From contig JAUIRK010000536.1 of the NCBI GenBank assembly GCA_030549495.1, positions 1,099,857 through 1,163,856 of the forward strand: a stretch of 64,000 bases of DNA, in the 5' to 3' direction. The DNA comes from Nectonema munidae. Taxonomy: Eukaryota > Nematomorpha > Nectonematoida > Nectonematidae. The notes beneath the pieces are model-generated. The model did no database searches. It was not told the origin of the DNA and saw nothing but the letters and a program-made list of their open reading frames with translations. A program made the position numbers and the translations under genes. Positions 45,310 through 56,169 of this stretch are shown piece after piece; within the stretch, counting starts at the first letter, position 1, and each line of letters begins with the position of its first letter.

Positions 45310-46817
45310 TATCTCCAACCCGTATATTACGAGGATTCTTCTCCAATCTGTATTCTACGATGATTCATCTCCAAACTATATACTACAATGATTCATCTCC
45401 AACCTGTATACTACGATAATTCATCTCTAACCTGTATACTACGATGATTCATCTTCAACCTGTATACTACGATGGTTTCTATTCCATGTACAAATAACTA
45501 GGGAGACAATGTTCAACTTTCTGTTCACATTCTGCTAGATGTAAGATTTGATATACCTCATTCGGGAGACGATGCCACGTAAGTTATTACCTATATACAT
45601 TATACCTGTATACTACGATGGTTCATCTCCAACCTGTATACCGCGATAATTCATATCAAAGAATCGAAAAATATTCTTTAAAAAATCAAAAATATCAAAC
45701 TTTCTGTTCATATTTTGCTACCTCATACGATGTTACAAAAGTTATTACCTATACTTTGCAATTTGCACGATTTTAAATATTATATTTGTCAAATAATCAA
45801 AATAAAATTCTGTAATCAAAGAATCGAAAAATATTCTTGAAAAAATCAAAAAATATCAAACTTTCTGTTCATATTTTGCTACCTCATACGATGTTACAAA
45901 AGTTATTACCTATACTTTGCAATTTGCACGATTTTAAATATTATATTTGTCGAATAATCAAAGAATCGAAAAATGTTCAAATCAAAAAATATTTATTCTT
46001 TTTAAATATATCGTTGGCTCCCCTTACTTTTAGTTTCGTATGTGCATAATTTGATAAAAATTAATTATTAAAGACTAGGTTTATCTTTCAATTTTAAAAG
46101 TAAGGGGAGCCAACGATATATTTAAAAAGAATAAATATTTTTTGATTTGAACATTTTTCGATTCTTTGATTATTCGACAAATCTAATATTTAAAATCGTG
46201 CAAATTGCAAAGTATAGGTAATAACTTTTGTAACATCGTATGAGGTAGCAAAATATGAACAGAAAGTTTGATATTTTTTGATTTTTTCAAGAATATTTTT
46301 CGATTCTTTGATTACAGAATTTTATTTTGATTATTTGACAAATATAATATTTAAAATCGTGCAAATTGCAAAGTATAGGTAATAACTTTTGTAACATCGT
46401 ATGAGGTAGCAAAATATGAACAGAAAGTTTGATATTTTTGATTTTTTAAAGAATATTTTTCGATTCTTTGATATGAATTATCGCGGTATACAGGTTGGAG
46501 ATGAACCATCGTAGTATACAGGTATAATGTATATAGGTAATAACTTACGTGGCATCGTCTCCCCGAATGAGGTATATCAAATCTTACATCTAGCAGAATG
46601 TGAACAGAAAGTTGAACATTGTCTCCTAGTTATTTGTACATGGAATAGAAACCATCGTAGTATACAGGTTGAAGATGAATCATCGTAGTATACAGGTTAG
46701 AGATGAATTATCGTAGTATACAGGTTGGAGATGAATCATTGTAGTATATAGTTTGGAGATGAATCATCGTAGAATACAGATTGGAGAAGAATCCTCGTAA
46801 TATACGGGTTGGAGATA
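45310..46817. repeat. 1.5-kb near-perfect inverted repeat (foldback element)
   Basis: Left arm 45310-46032 and right arm 46095-46817 are inverted copies of 723 bases each with only a few differences, separated by a 62-base loop (46033-46094). The outer part of each arm is a minisatellite of about 28 bases built on CTCCAACCTGTATACTACGATGATTCAT, six or so copies. The inner part contains two direct copies of a segment of about 145 bases (CTATACTTTGCAATTTGCACG and neighbours). No coding sequence or flanking duplication is evident. A transcript through it would fold into a long hairpin. Confidence 0.9.
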
Positions 46818-46954
46818 ACACGCAAGTTGTCTACCCGCGTTCAACCGTACAGGTTATGAGAATATATCATTACATATTAGAGAAGAGGTTTTCTAAACTC
46901 TTTATACTGAAAAAATATTTCTTCAAATATATTATTGTTTTGTTTAAAATACCT

Positions 46955-47095
46955 ATACTTTGCAATTTGCACGATTTTAAATATTATATTTGTCAAATAA
47001 TCAAAATAAAATTCTGTGATCAAAGAATCGAAAAATATTATTTAAAAAATCAAAAAATATCAAACTTTCTGTTCATATTTTGCTACCTCATAGCT
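46955..47095 (+). repeat. third, partial copy of the inverted-repeat inner segment
   Basis: Repeats the order CTATACTTTGCAATTTGCACG, AATCAAAATAAAATTCTG, AAAGAATCGAAAAATAT and CAAACTTTCTGTTCATATTT seen in the arms of the 45310-46817 foldback. It is in the same orientation as the left arm. Confidence 0.75.
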
Positions 47096-47334
47096 TCAAT
47101 ACTTATTGAGAAAAATTGATTAAAACACATATTTTGATCTATTTATCTTCTCTTTAGAAATTTATATGCAGTAAACAATAATAAAAATAATATTTATCCA
47201 AAACAAATTTTTTCGAATCAAAGTGTAAATCAAACCCGCACTTAAATTTTGGATGATTAAATCAAAAGAAGTAAAAAACTAATGTTAATTTATAAAAAAC
47301 CCAAAACTAAAATGATTTTATAAAAATCTAAAAA

Positions 47335-47460
47335 TAAATAGTGGACTACGATTATCCAACAAAACTTGTACATTCGATCTACATTTTTCACTTCAAAAAT
47401 AATTTTAAATTTATTAGAAAAACATTATACTGACCAATAAAAAAAACGAAGGTTAATTTA
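47335..47460 (+). repeat. diverged satellite tail and junction repeat
   Basis: GGACTACGATTATCCAACAAAACTTGTACA is a diverged copy of the end of the 264-bp satellite unit. It is followed by ATTTTAAATTTATTAGAAAAACATTATACTGACC, which recurs at about 49100 and 49440. Confidence 0.6.
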
Positions 47461-47847
47461 TAAAAAAATGGAAAAACTAATACTATTTTATAAAAATCTA
47501 CAAATAAATTTAGATTCTGAGAGTAGAGTCGCTTTATAATTGTGCTGGAAATTGTCACATAATATAGGTAAAAATTTGTCCTAATGAAAGTAGCTTTAGT
47601 TTAAAATGCATCCCTTATCTGCTAATTAATGGTATGAAGCCCATGGAAAATAAAAACAGTAAAAGGTATTTCTTAAGTACTTGTGATATAAGTAATGTAT
47701 TCTGAAAGCCCATAAAAAATGCTTTAATTTGGTATATCGCATGATGCATTTTGTTGAGAAATGTGAAAGTTATAAGCGTTTTAATATTTGACTAAGATTT
47801 GAGCTAGGAACACTACAAATAAACTAAGCGTACACTAGCCCGATAAA

Positions 47848-49077
47848 ATAAACCACACACGCGTGCTAAAGATGTGGTGAAGCGTATGCGAGATAAGAAT
47901 TCACTGCGCTCACAAACGCGTAATGCAACATGTGTTAATCTTTCTTCGCATAGTTATGCTCTAAAATCAATCAATAATGTGATTTATTCCTCGCACACTG
48001 TCGGTATAAATATAACGAATGCCCTTCGTTAAAAATTAGAAAGGTTGTATCTAAACTAAATAAAAGTAGACTACGATTATCAAACAAAACTCGTACATTT
48101 AATCGACATTAATAAACCTACACACGCGTGCTAAAGATGTGGTGAAGCGTATGTGAGATAAGAATTCACTGCGCTCACAAACGCGTAATGCAACATGTAT
48201 TAATCTTTCTTCGCATAGTTATGCTCTAAAATCAATCAATAATGTGATTTATTCCTCGCACACTGTCGGTATAAATATAACGAATGCCCTTCGTTAAAAA
48301 TTAGAAAGGTTGTATCTAAACTAAATAAAAGTAGACTACGATTATCAAACAAAACTCGTACATTTAATCGACATTAATAAACCACACACGCGTGCTAAAG
48401 ATGTGGTGAAGCGTATGTGAGATAAGAATTCACTGCGCTCACAAACGCGTAATGCAACATGTGTTAATCTTTCTTCGCATAGTTATGCTCTAAAATCAAT
48501 CAATAATGTGATTTATTCCTCGCACACTGTCGGTATAAATATAACGAATGCCCTTCGTTAAAAATTAGAAAGGTTGTATCTAAACTAAATAAAAGTAGAC
48601 TACGATTATCAAACAAAACTCGTACATTTAATCGACATTAATAAACCACACACGCGTGCTAAAGATGTGGTGAAGCGTATGCGAGATAAGAATTCACTGC
48701 GCTCACAAACGCGTAATGCAACATGTGTTAATCTTTCTTCGCATAGTTATGCTCTAAAATCAATCAATAATGTGATTTATTCCTCGCACACTGTCGGTAT
48801 AAATATAACGAATGCCCTTCGTTAAAAATTAGAAAGGTTGTATCTAAACTAAATAAAAGTAGACTACGATTATCAAACAAAACTCGTACATTTAATCGAC
48901 ATTAATAAACCACACACGCGTGCTAAAGATGTGGTGAAGCGTATGTGAGATAAGAATTCACTGCGCTCACAAACGCGTAATGCAACATGTATTAATCTTT
49001 CTTCGCATAATTATGCTCTAAAATCAATCAATAATGTGATTTATTCCTCGCACACTGTCGGTATAAATATAACGAAT
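47848..49077 (+). repeat. 264-bp tandem satellite, five copies
   Basis: Anchors CACACGCGTGCTAAAG fall at about 47856, 48121, 48385, 48649 and 48913, a period of 264-265 bases. The last copy is cut after TAAATATAACGAAT. Copies are nearly identical. At two variable sites copies 1 and 4 agree and copies 2 and 5 agree, hinting at a three-unit higher-order repeat. Each unit carries GGTATAAATATAACG, a TATA-like motif, and several CGCG/ACGCGT palindromes. Confidence 0.9.
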
Positions 49078-49079
49078 CG

Positions 49080-49760
49080 ACATTTTTCACTTGAAAAAAA
49101 ATTTAAAATTTATTAGAAAAATATTATACTGACCTCTACTGACCCATAAAAAGTAAAAAATATATATTAATTTTCGACAGTTTTATTTAACTATGACATT
49201 TTAAAATGTTAAAACCCATATTCTACCTTTGTGAATATAAAATTTTGAAGAAATAATATATAAACTCATCACGTTAATTATTGGTATTTTTTGAAACTAA
49301 ATAAAAGTTGACTGACCTCACATAAAAGCGGATTTTGAAAAAAATAAAAATATATTTATTTGTAAAACCTAGCGTATTTTACCTACAAAGAGTATAGCTT
49401 CAAATCTTGTACATTCGATCAACATTTTTTACTTCAAAAATAATTTTAAATTTATTAGAAAAACATTATACTGACCTATACTACTGACCCATAAAAAGTA
49501 AAAAATATATATTAATTTTCGACAGTTTTCTTCAACTATGAAATTTTAAAATGTAAAAAATCATATTTTACCTTTGTGAATATAAAATATTGAAAAAATA
49601 TTATATAAATTAAGAACGTTAATTATTATTGGTATTTTTTGAAACTAGATAAAACTTGACTGACCTCACATAAAAGCAGATTTTGGAAAAATGAAAATAT
49701 ATTTATTTGTATAACCTAGCCTATGTTAACCACAAAGAGTATACCTTTCCAATGATATCA
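49080..49760 (+). repeat. 346-bp tandem duplication
   Basis: GACCCATAAAAAGTAAAAAA appears at about 49141 and again at about 49487. Both are followed by TTAATTTTCGACAGTTTT, TACCTTTGTGAATATAAAAT and TGACTGACCTCACATAAAAG, so a unit of about 346 bases is present twice with several percent divergence. No coding sequence. Confidence 0.75.
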
Positions 49761-50024
49761 TTTTCATTCAATTTTTTTTTAAAATCTTCACATTATGCTT
49801 AAATAAAAAGGTGGTCCGTAATTTTTTCAAAAATTTAGACAAAATTTTTCGAAGTAAAGTCCATTTATTAAAATTTGTTAAAACTTTTGCAAAAATAAAT
49901 TATTCTAGAGTATGTAGCAAACGATAAGCTTTCTAATGATATATATATCATGAAAAAGAAATATTGAAAAACAGTTTAATTCTTTCTTCAAATCAAACAA
50001 GTAAAAATTTTCAAAAAGTAGTAT

Positions 50025-50056
<32 letters not shown>

Positions 50057-50269
50057 TTATTATTATATATTACATAAACATTTCAACCAATCATATAGTT
50101 TTTATGAAATAAAACTGCAATTTCAAAGTTAAATTTTTTGAACTTTTAGGTAGAATTTTTGAAATGTGTCTTTCAATATGTATGTAAAATATTTTTTGAA
50201 AATTTTTATTTTAAGTATATTTTTTAAGCATTTTACGATTTACACATTTAAATATATAATAAGGCTGGC
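49761..50269. other. AT-rich spacer with (TAG)n/(TAT)n microsatellite
   Basis: Contains a (TAG)n run followed by (TAT)n at about 50027-50064. Nothing else is recognised. Confidence 0.5.
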
Positions 50270-52041
50270 AAGTTTGGCGAGTTGTCTCCCCGGAGGTCTT
50301 GCCAGACCTCTGATATATAGATAGTTATATATACGTAACGGATGTCTTAATATTAATGATGTTCAAAGAAAACATTGGGTAAGTCTAGTTGGAGAAAAAA
50401 TTTTTGATAGATTTTTTAAAACTAAATACATTAGAGATATCAAGAATTTCGAAAAAGCTATTAACTCTTTTCAAGGTAAGTAAAAGTATTCTTCTAAAGT
50501 TCGATTTCTTGTTCATTCTTGAAATATATAATTTTTTATATTGACGGGTTAGGTAGTTATGATATGAATAATTAGGTAGAAAAAGATCTTTGTATTGTCC
50601 TGTTTTGCCATAGTTTTTATAATAAAATATTAGTGATGACAACATTTATTTGTTTTAGATTGAAAAATTTGCTTTTGACTTTTTGTTTACCATTTATGAA
50701 ATCATGAAATTTTTTCAATATATTACATAGTTTTGTAAGCTGTGTTCGATGGCTAGACCCCCATAATAAATTAGCATAAATTAAATGTGGATATATATGA
50801 GTATCATATAATAGTTTTTTAGTTCTAAAAGGTAGGTAAGCGTTCAGTCTTCTTAGGCAACCAAAAAATCTCGAAATTTTAATACATATGTTGTTAATAT
50901 GACTTTTAAAGGAAAAATTTTCTGAAAAAGTTACACCAAGATATTTGAACGTTTTCACTCTTTCTAAGACAGAATTGTTTAAACGAAAAATAAGAGATGA
51001 AAATTTACTAGATCTTTTAGAAATGATCATAAATTTACTCTTCTCATGATTAATTTTCATTTTGTTAAAATGACACCAATCAGAAATATTTAATAAAGCT
51101 TGCTGTATGTTATCTAAATCTTGTGGGTTTCTAGTATTAAACATCAGAGTGATATCATCAGCATACATAATAACTTTACCTTTGCTTTCCAGACTTTTAT
51201 AAATATCATTAATGAAAATCAAAAACAACAGCGGACCCAATATTGAGCCTTGAGGCACACCTACATTATTGCAATATCTGTCAGAAGTTAAATTGTTGAA
51301 AGAAATAAAGCTACTTCTGGCTGTTAGATAGTTCTGAATCAAGCTATAAAAGTTTCCTCTAATGCCTATTTTATAGAGCTTATAAAGTAAAATTTTATGA
51401 TTAACGTTATCAAAAGCCTTAGAGAAGTCTAAGAAAAAACAAATTAAGTGTTTATCTTCTTCATATGCGGAAGCTAATGTTAATTAAAGCTCAAATAGAG
51501 CATCATTAGTAGATTTATCAGGGCGAAATCCAAATTGATATTTGTAGAAAAAATTAATTTTTTCAAGATAATCAATTAATTTGGTAAAGATAATTTTTTC
51601 AAAATTTTTTGAAAAACTTGATAAAAGAGAAATTGGTCTATATGAATTGAATGAAGTGGGTTGCTTATTAGGTTTCAATATAGGTAAAATTTTGCTAATT
51701 TTTAGTTTATCGGGAAAAATACCTTGTTCTACTGACGAGTTAATCTTATGAACTATTAACTTATCTATAAATGGTAGACTAAGACTCAGTAGTTTCAAAC
51801 TTATTTCGTCATGTCCAAAGGATTTTATATTTTTCAGCTTGGTTACAGCAATATATACATCATTAATTGAAACGTCTTCAAAGAAAAAAGAATAAGATTG
51901 TAATGTTAGAAAATCATCAATGTACTCGAAAGATGTATCAAGGAATGAATCGTCTGGTTCAAAACAGAAAATTTCAATAAATCCGTCAATGTCAAGCTGG
52001 ACTTTAGGTGTCAGTGGTTTGTTTTTCAAAAGATTTTGCAA
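50270..52041 (-). mobile_element. LINE fragment: reverse transcriptase of Jockey/CR1 type
   Basis: Minus-strand frame 52041-50617 encodes reverse transcriptase: ILPILKPNKQPTSFNSYRPI, QFGFRPDKSTNDALFEL, FLDFSKAFDNVNHKI, GVPQGSILGPLLFLIFINDI, VIMYADDITL and KYLGVTFSE. One in-frame TAA (51484-51486) interrupts the frame between the FGFRP and LDFSKAF boxes. Near 50630 the frame shifts into 50645-50385, which has the NYLTRQ and RILLLTLKRVNSFF C-terminal stretch. The endonuclease and 5' half are missing, the usual outcome of 5' truncation. There is no RNase H. It is unrelated to the LINE at 5395. Confidence 0.82.
50293..50313. repeat. short hairpin beyond the LINE 3' coding end
   Basis: GAGGTCTTGCCAGACCTC is a perfect seven-pair stem with a four-base loop, in otherwise AT-rich DNA, flanked by TCTCCCCGG. 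It may be the 3' hairpin of the LINE RNA. Confidence 0.5.
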
Positions 52042-53299
52042 TTAGTTTGTAATTATACACACTTATAGCTTACATAAAATTAAATTACATTCTAAAAAAA
52101 TTTGTTCTTAAATCTACTGACAAATTTTAAGTAGCTTAAATAAAAAATAAAAATATTTTTAATTAACTATTTATTGAGTTCATTTATATCCTCTCTAATT
52201 TTGTTGGTTAATTTTAGGTTAAATGATTTTTTGATTAATTCGGTTTAAACTGACTAAAGGCATGATATTTATACTGGCTTTGGTTTGGAAGCACTTTGTT
52301 TGAGCATCAAACCATTGTTCATATTTGAACACAAAAGGCCAAATTCTGTCTTTTTGATCATTTTGGAAGTACATTTCGTATTTTTTATTTTATTTATAGG
52401 CATATATACATAAAAAAATATGGTAGATCAAACTAACTAGGCTTTTGTTGCACCAATTTCATTATAAAACATTGTTAGAAAAAAAATACATCAAAAATGT
52501 GGTTGAAGTAAAAATGATTAAAAAGGGGATATTTACAACTGACAATATATGTAAGTATGATCAAAAATTAAATATAAAAAACGAGGGCAGATTGTAACTA
52601 GTGGGAGAATGGTATCATTTTTAGCCTGATGAAGAAGAGCATGCAATAGATTCATAATATCTTGTGTCTTTGGATCCAACATGAAATAAGTACATGATGA
52701 GAAAGTAAATTTCTGAAAAGAAAACAAAGAAATCCTTATATGATACGGAGGTATAACATCATTCAAAAAAATCAACGCAAAAGAGAAGAGTTTTTACACT
52801 TATGTTTGAAATTTTTAACGGATCTAATGATACGAGGTATCGAGTTCCAAATTTTTATCGATCTTTTTAAAAAAAATTATTGCTAGAAGCATACCTATAC
52901 CTAATATTCATCAGATCATGCTTATTACGAGTGTTATATACAGAACAATTCATTATATACTTACTGCTTAATTCATTATTATAATTCAAATTTTATTGGA
53001 CAAAAATGTATAATTGTTGTTAACTTATCTCAAATCAGGAATATTAAATTTGCTACGAATTTCACAAGGATCATTATTCGATATAAATTTTAATACTTTG
53101 TTTTGTTTCCTTTGCAGCACAGATAGCTTCGTTTAGTGAGTACAACACCAGATAAAGTTACAGTAATGAAATTTAGTAAACCGAAATAGTTATAACCAGG
53201 GCAAACAAAAAATTGACTTTATTAAAAGAGAATATTGACTTATAAATCTAAAAAAATTTACTTTTAAAAATAAAAATTGACTTTTATGATTTTAATCTT
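52042..53299. other. AT-rich spacer, no gene recognised
   Basis: Lies between the LINE fragment and the first hAT relic. The frame 52533-52775 (minus, 80 codons) shows nothing recognisable. Confidence 0.4.
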
Positions 53300-54060
53300 T
53301 TAAACATAAAATAAAAAAACGAAATTATTTACAATTATAAAAAAAATCATGTAATTAAAAATATTGTCTGGAATAAAATTTCGATCTTTTTCTAATAACT
53401 TTCTGAGTTTTGAGAAGGATCTTTCAACTTCGCAACTAGAAGCTGGATAATTTTTTAATATACTTGAATTTTTCATCTCCATAATATCAGTTATTTGATT
53501 TTGTTTCATTCTACTTTTCATATATGGGATCAATTTGCATTCATCATTGTTAAAATGAAGTAAACTTAAAACTTTGCTAGCGTCACATATATTAAAAGAG
53601 CTTTTTTGTGATTGATCTATTAGCTCAATTATATTTTGAGCGTAGTTTTTTTTAATTGATAACAAAGCTTTACATAAGTTAAGATTTTCTACGCTTTTTC
53701 TTGCATTGTCAATCAAAATACCATTTTCACCATCAAAATTTTCCATATTTTTTTTTATTTCAGGAAGATTTTTACTATAGTAAAGAGTTGCTTCTAACCA
53801 ACTACTCCATCTTCTAATTATAGGAACTGGTGGGTAACCAATTTCAGAGAAAAAAGAGCGTCTTGTTTTGTTCTTTATCGTGAGAGCTTTAAAACTTAAA
53901 TCAATGCATCCACCTCAGGATAAAAAGTTTTAATTTTTAGAGCACAGTTGTGCAATAAGTGGGAAATGCATGTAACGTGAAAAAAGTTAGGAAACATAAC
54001 TATTAAATTCTTAGCTGCGGCAGTATTGTATCTAGCAGCATCTGTTATCAAAATTAAAAA
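53300..54060 (-). pseudogene. hAT transposase relic 1 (minus strand, C-terminal half)
   Basis: The intact frame 53746-53300 ends with SCEVERSFSKLRKLLEKDRN and NIFNYMI, the hAT C-terminal dimerisation domain. Further upstream on the minus strand, to about 54060, other frames give LITDAARYNTAAAKNLIVMF, HVTCISHLLHNCALKIK and FFSEIGYPPVPIIRRWSSWL, all typical of the hAT catalytic core (Asp, then C-x2-H, then RW). At least one stop or shift (near 53910) separates the parts, and the N-terminus is absent. Confidence 0.8.
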
Positions 54061-54289
54061 GTGTCACACACACATATACACATACCTGCATAATGCACAG
54101 AATATACTTATATATATGTAAATAAAGAAAGCGAGACGTCACTCGTTTAGATCTTCACCGTCATCAACAAAGGCTATCAATGAGCCAGAGACTGCCAATT
54201 CACCGTTATCATCAACAAAAGGCTATCAATGGGCAAAGAAATTGGAAGATCTCTACCAACTTTGGTTAATATAATAAAATTATATCCTC

Positions 54290-55725
54290 AATTACACTTC
54301 AACGTAACAGCATGGTCTATCTGAAAGAATGTGATTCATCTTCTAACAGCATCGCAATTTTAGACATTCTTAATGAGTGTAAAATTCAAAAACACAAAAT
54401 TATGTGTCAATGCTATGATGGCGCTTACGTGATGTCAGGTAATATTTTTCTACCAGTACTTATATATGAAAAATGATATCTTAACAGGCAAGAAAAATGG
54501 AGTCCAAGAAAAAATCCGTGAAGCACTTGAAAGATACATTCCTTATATTCATTGTATAAACCATCAGCTACACTTAGTTATCACTGCATCTTTCCGTCAT
54601 ATAAACCATATTGAATTTCTTTTTATCATTAATGACTAGGCTTTACAAGTTCACGAAGAAGGTTAAGGGGTCATACACATATGACGTCCCCATAAAAAAT
54701 TGAAATTTGCCTCCCCCTCCCCCCTTGTCTGAGTACATCTAAAAATCAATACCCCTCCCCCCCCCCCCCCCCTCTCAGTCGGACATCCTTTTTAGCTAAT
54801 TCTCCCGCTCAGTCGGACGTCTTTTTTAGATAATAACTCCCCCCTCCCATCACGAAGAATCTAAAATTTGTGTGACCCCTCTTTTTTGGGACGTCATATA
54901 TGTATGACCCCTAAAGGTAAAACTTTTTTCAGTAAACAATTGAAAAAAATTATTTCAACAAGATGGACATCACATTATGAAGTTGTCAATTCATTGATAA
55001 AAAATTATAGAAAAATAATATCTTCTCTGGAAAAAGTAAAAAATAGTTCTGATCTAAATGTTTCTTTCGAAGCAAGGGGTCTACTTCATGATTAAAAGAT
55101 GACGAAAACGAATTTGATTCATTAATCAAGAAAATGAGATTTTGTTGACAAATCCAGTTCCACAGATAATATTTTTGATATTTTCGATGATAACGCAGAA
55201 AAAAACAGAACATTTCGTATTCTCTACGATGAAACCTTACAATTCATTCTAGAGGAATTTGACAACAGGTTTTATTTTCGACAAATGTTCATCCTTTTAA
55301 TTGTTTTTTCAGGTTTAATGAAAAAAACGGCACAATAATGAAAGCACTTTCATATTTATCCCTTGAAACTGTAGGATTTTTGGAATATGAAAAACTGAAA
55401 CCTTTTATATCCCATCAACAAAATATACCCCACAGATTTTTTCGGAACTTAAAGTTGGAAAAGAATATATTAAAAAAAAGATACAGAAATAATCTAACGT
55501 TATTGATGTTTTCGAAGTACTCAAACCAGTTAAAGAAGCATTTCCTAACATATATAAACTATATGAATGTATTTTAAAGCAATTTTGTATTATGTAAAAT
55601 GACTCTTATTCTCTTTCAGGCTTTTTTAGGGTAGGTTCGAGTACAGCAGTTTGTGAAAGAAGTTTTTCAACATTGAACAGGATTATGACCATTCTTAGAA
55701 AATGCATGACTCCGTCTAGAAAAGT
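54290..55725 (+). pseudogene. hAT transposase relic 2 (plus strand, intron-containing)
   Basis: Pieces in order: ILNECKIQKHKIMCQCYDGA, VQEKIREALERYIPYIHCIN and HQLHLVI (catalytic core), FFSKQLKKIISTRWTSHYEV (RW motif), IMKALSYLSLETVGFLEYEK, and VGSSTAVCERSFSTLNRIMT (dimerisation domain). Two gaps look like small introns: GTAATA at 54438 to ACAG at about 54488, and GTTTTA at about 55268 to TTCAG at about 55313. A Harbinger-type MITE splits it at 54667. Stops and shifts elsewhere show that it is dead. Confidence 0.75.
54664..54914. mobile_element. PIF/Harbinger-type MITE nested in hAT relic 2
   Basis: TIRs are GGGGTCATACACATATGACG on the left and, on the minus strand, GGGGTCATACATATATGACG on the right, spanning 54667-54911. 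Both sides carry TAA (54664-54666 and 54912-54914), the 3-bp duplication typical of PIF/Harbinger. The interior is C-rich with a poly-C run of about 20 bases and two AGTCGGACxTCxTTTTTA repeats; no coding capacity. Confidence 0.85.
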
Positions 55726-56169
55726 GGTTCTTAACCTTTTTTCTATAATTCCCCATTTTTAGTGAGCGAACTCTCAATTTCCCACCACAGTTATCTTGGA
55801 CGAAAAAAATTAATTTTAACCTATTCAGTGTTTAGTGGGTAAATATACATTTTTCTTTTTTGTGTCATTTTACAAGCTCGAAATTTTGTTTATATACTAA
55901 ATTTATTTCTTTAAAAAATATTTTTTTATCAAACATAGTATGAACGTTACCTTTCTTATAAACATATTTTTGTATGATATATTATTTGTATTAAATTAAA
56001 AACTATTTGGAGATTATTTTTTTAAAGCAAACGTCATCATGGATATAGTATCAAAGCAATAAAGTTAAATTGAAGACCTCTGTATTAAAAAGATGAGGCA
56101 TTTCTCATAATTATAAAATATGTATTAATTAGATTTTTTTCACAATTTATTAGCAAAATAAAATGAAAA
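55726..56169. other. spacer between hAT relics
   Basis: AT-rich. It begins AAGTGGTTCTTAACCTTTTT, which resembles a hAT-type terminus, but no matching end was found. Confidence 0.4.

Noticed and set aside
45134-45346. 70-codon minus-strand frame rich in Ile and Tyr
   Set aside because: It reads through a TA-rich microsatellite; a low-complexity artefact.
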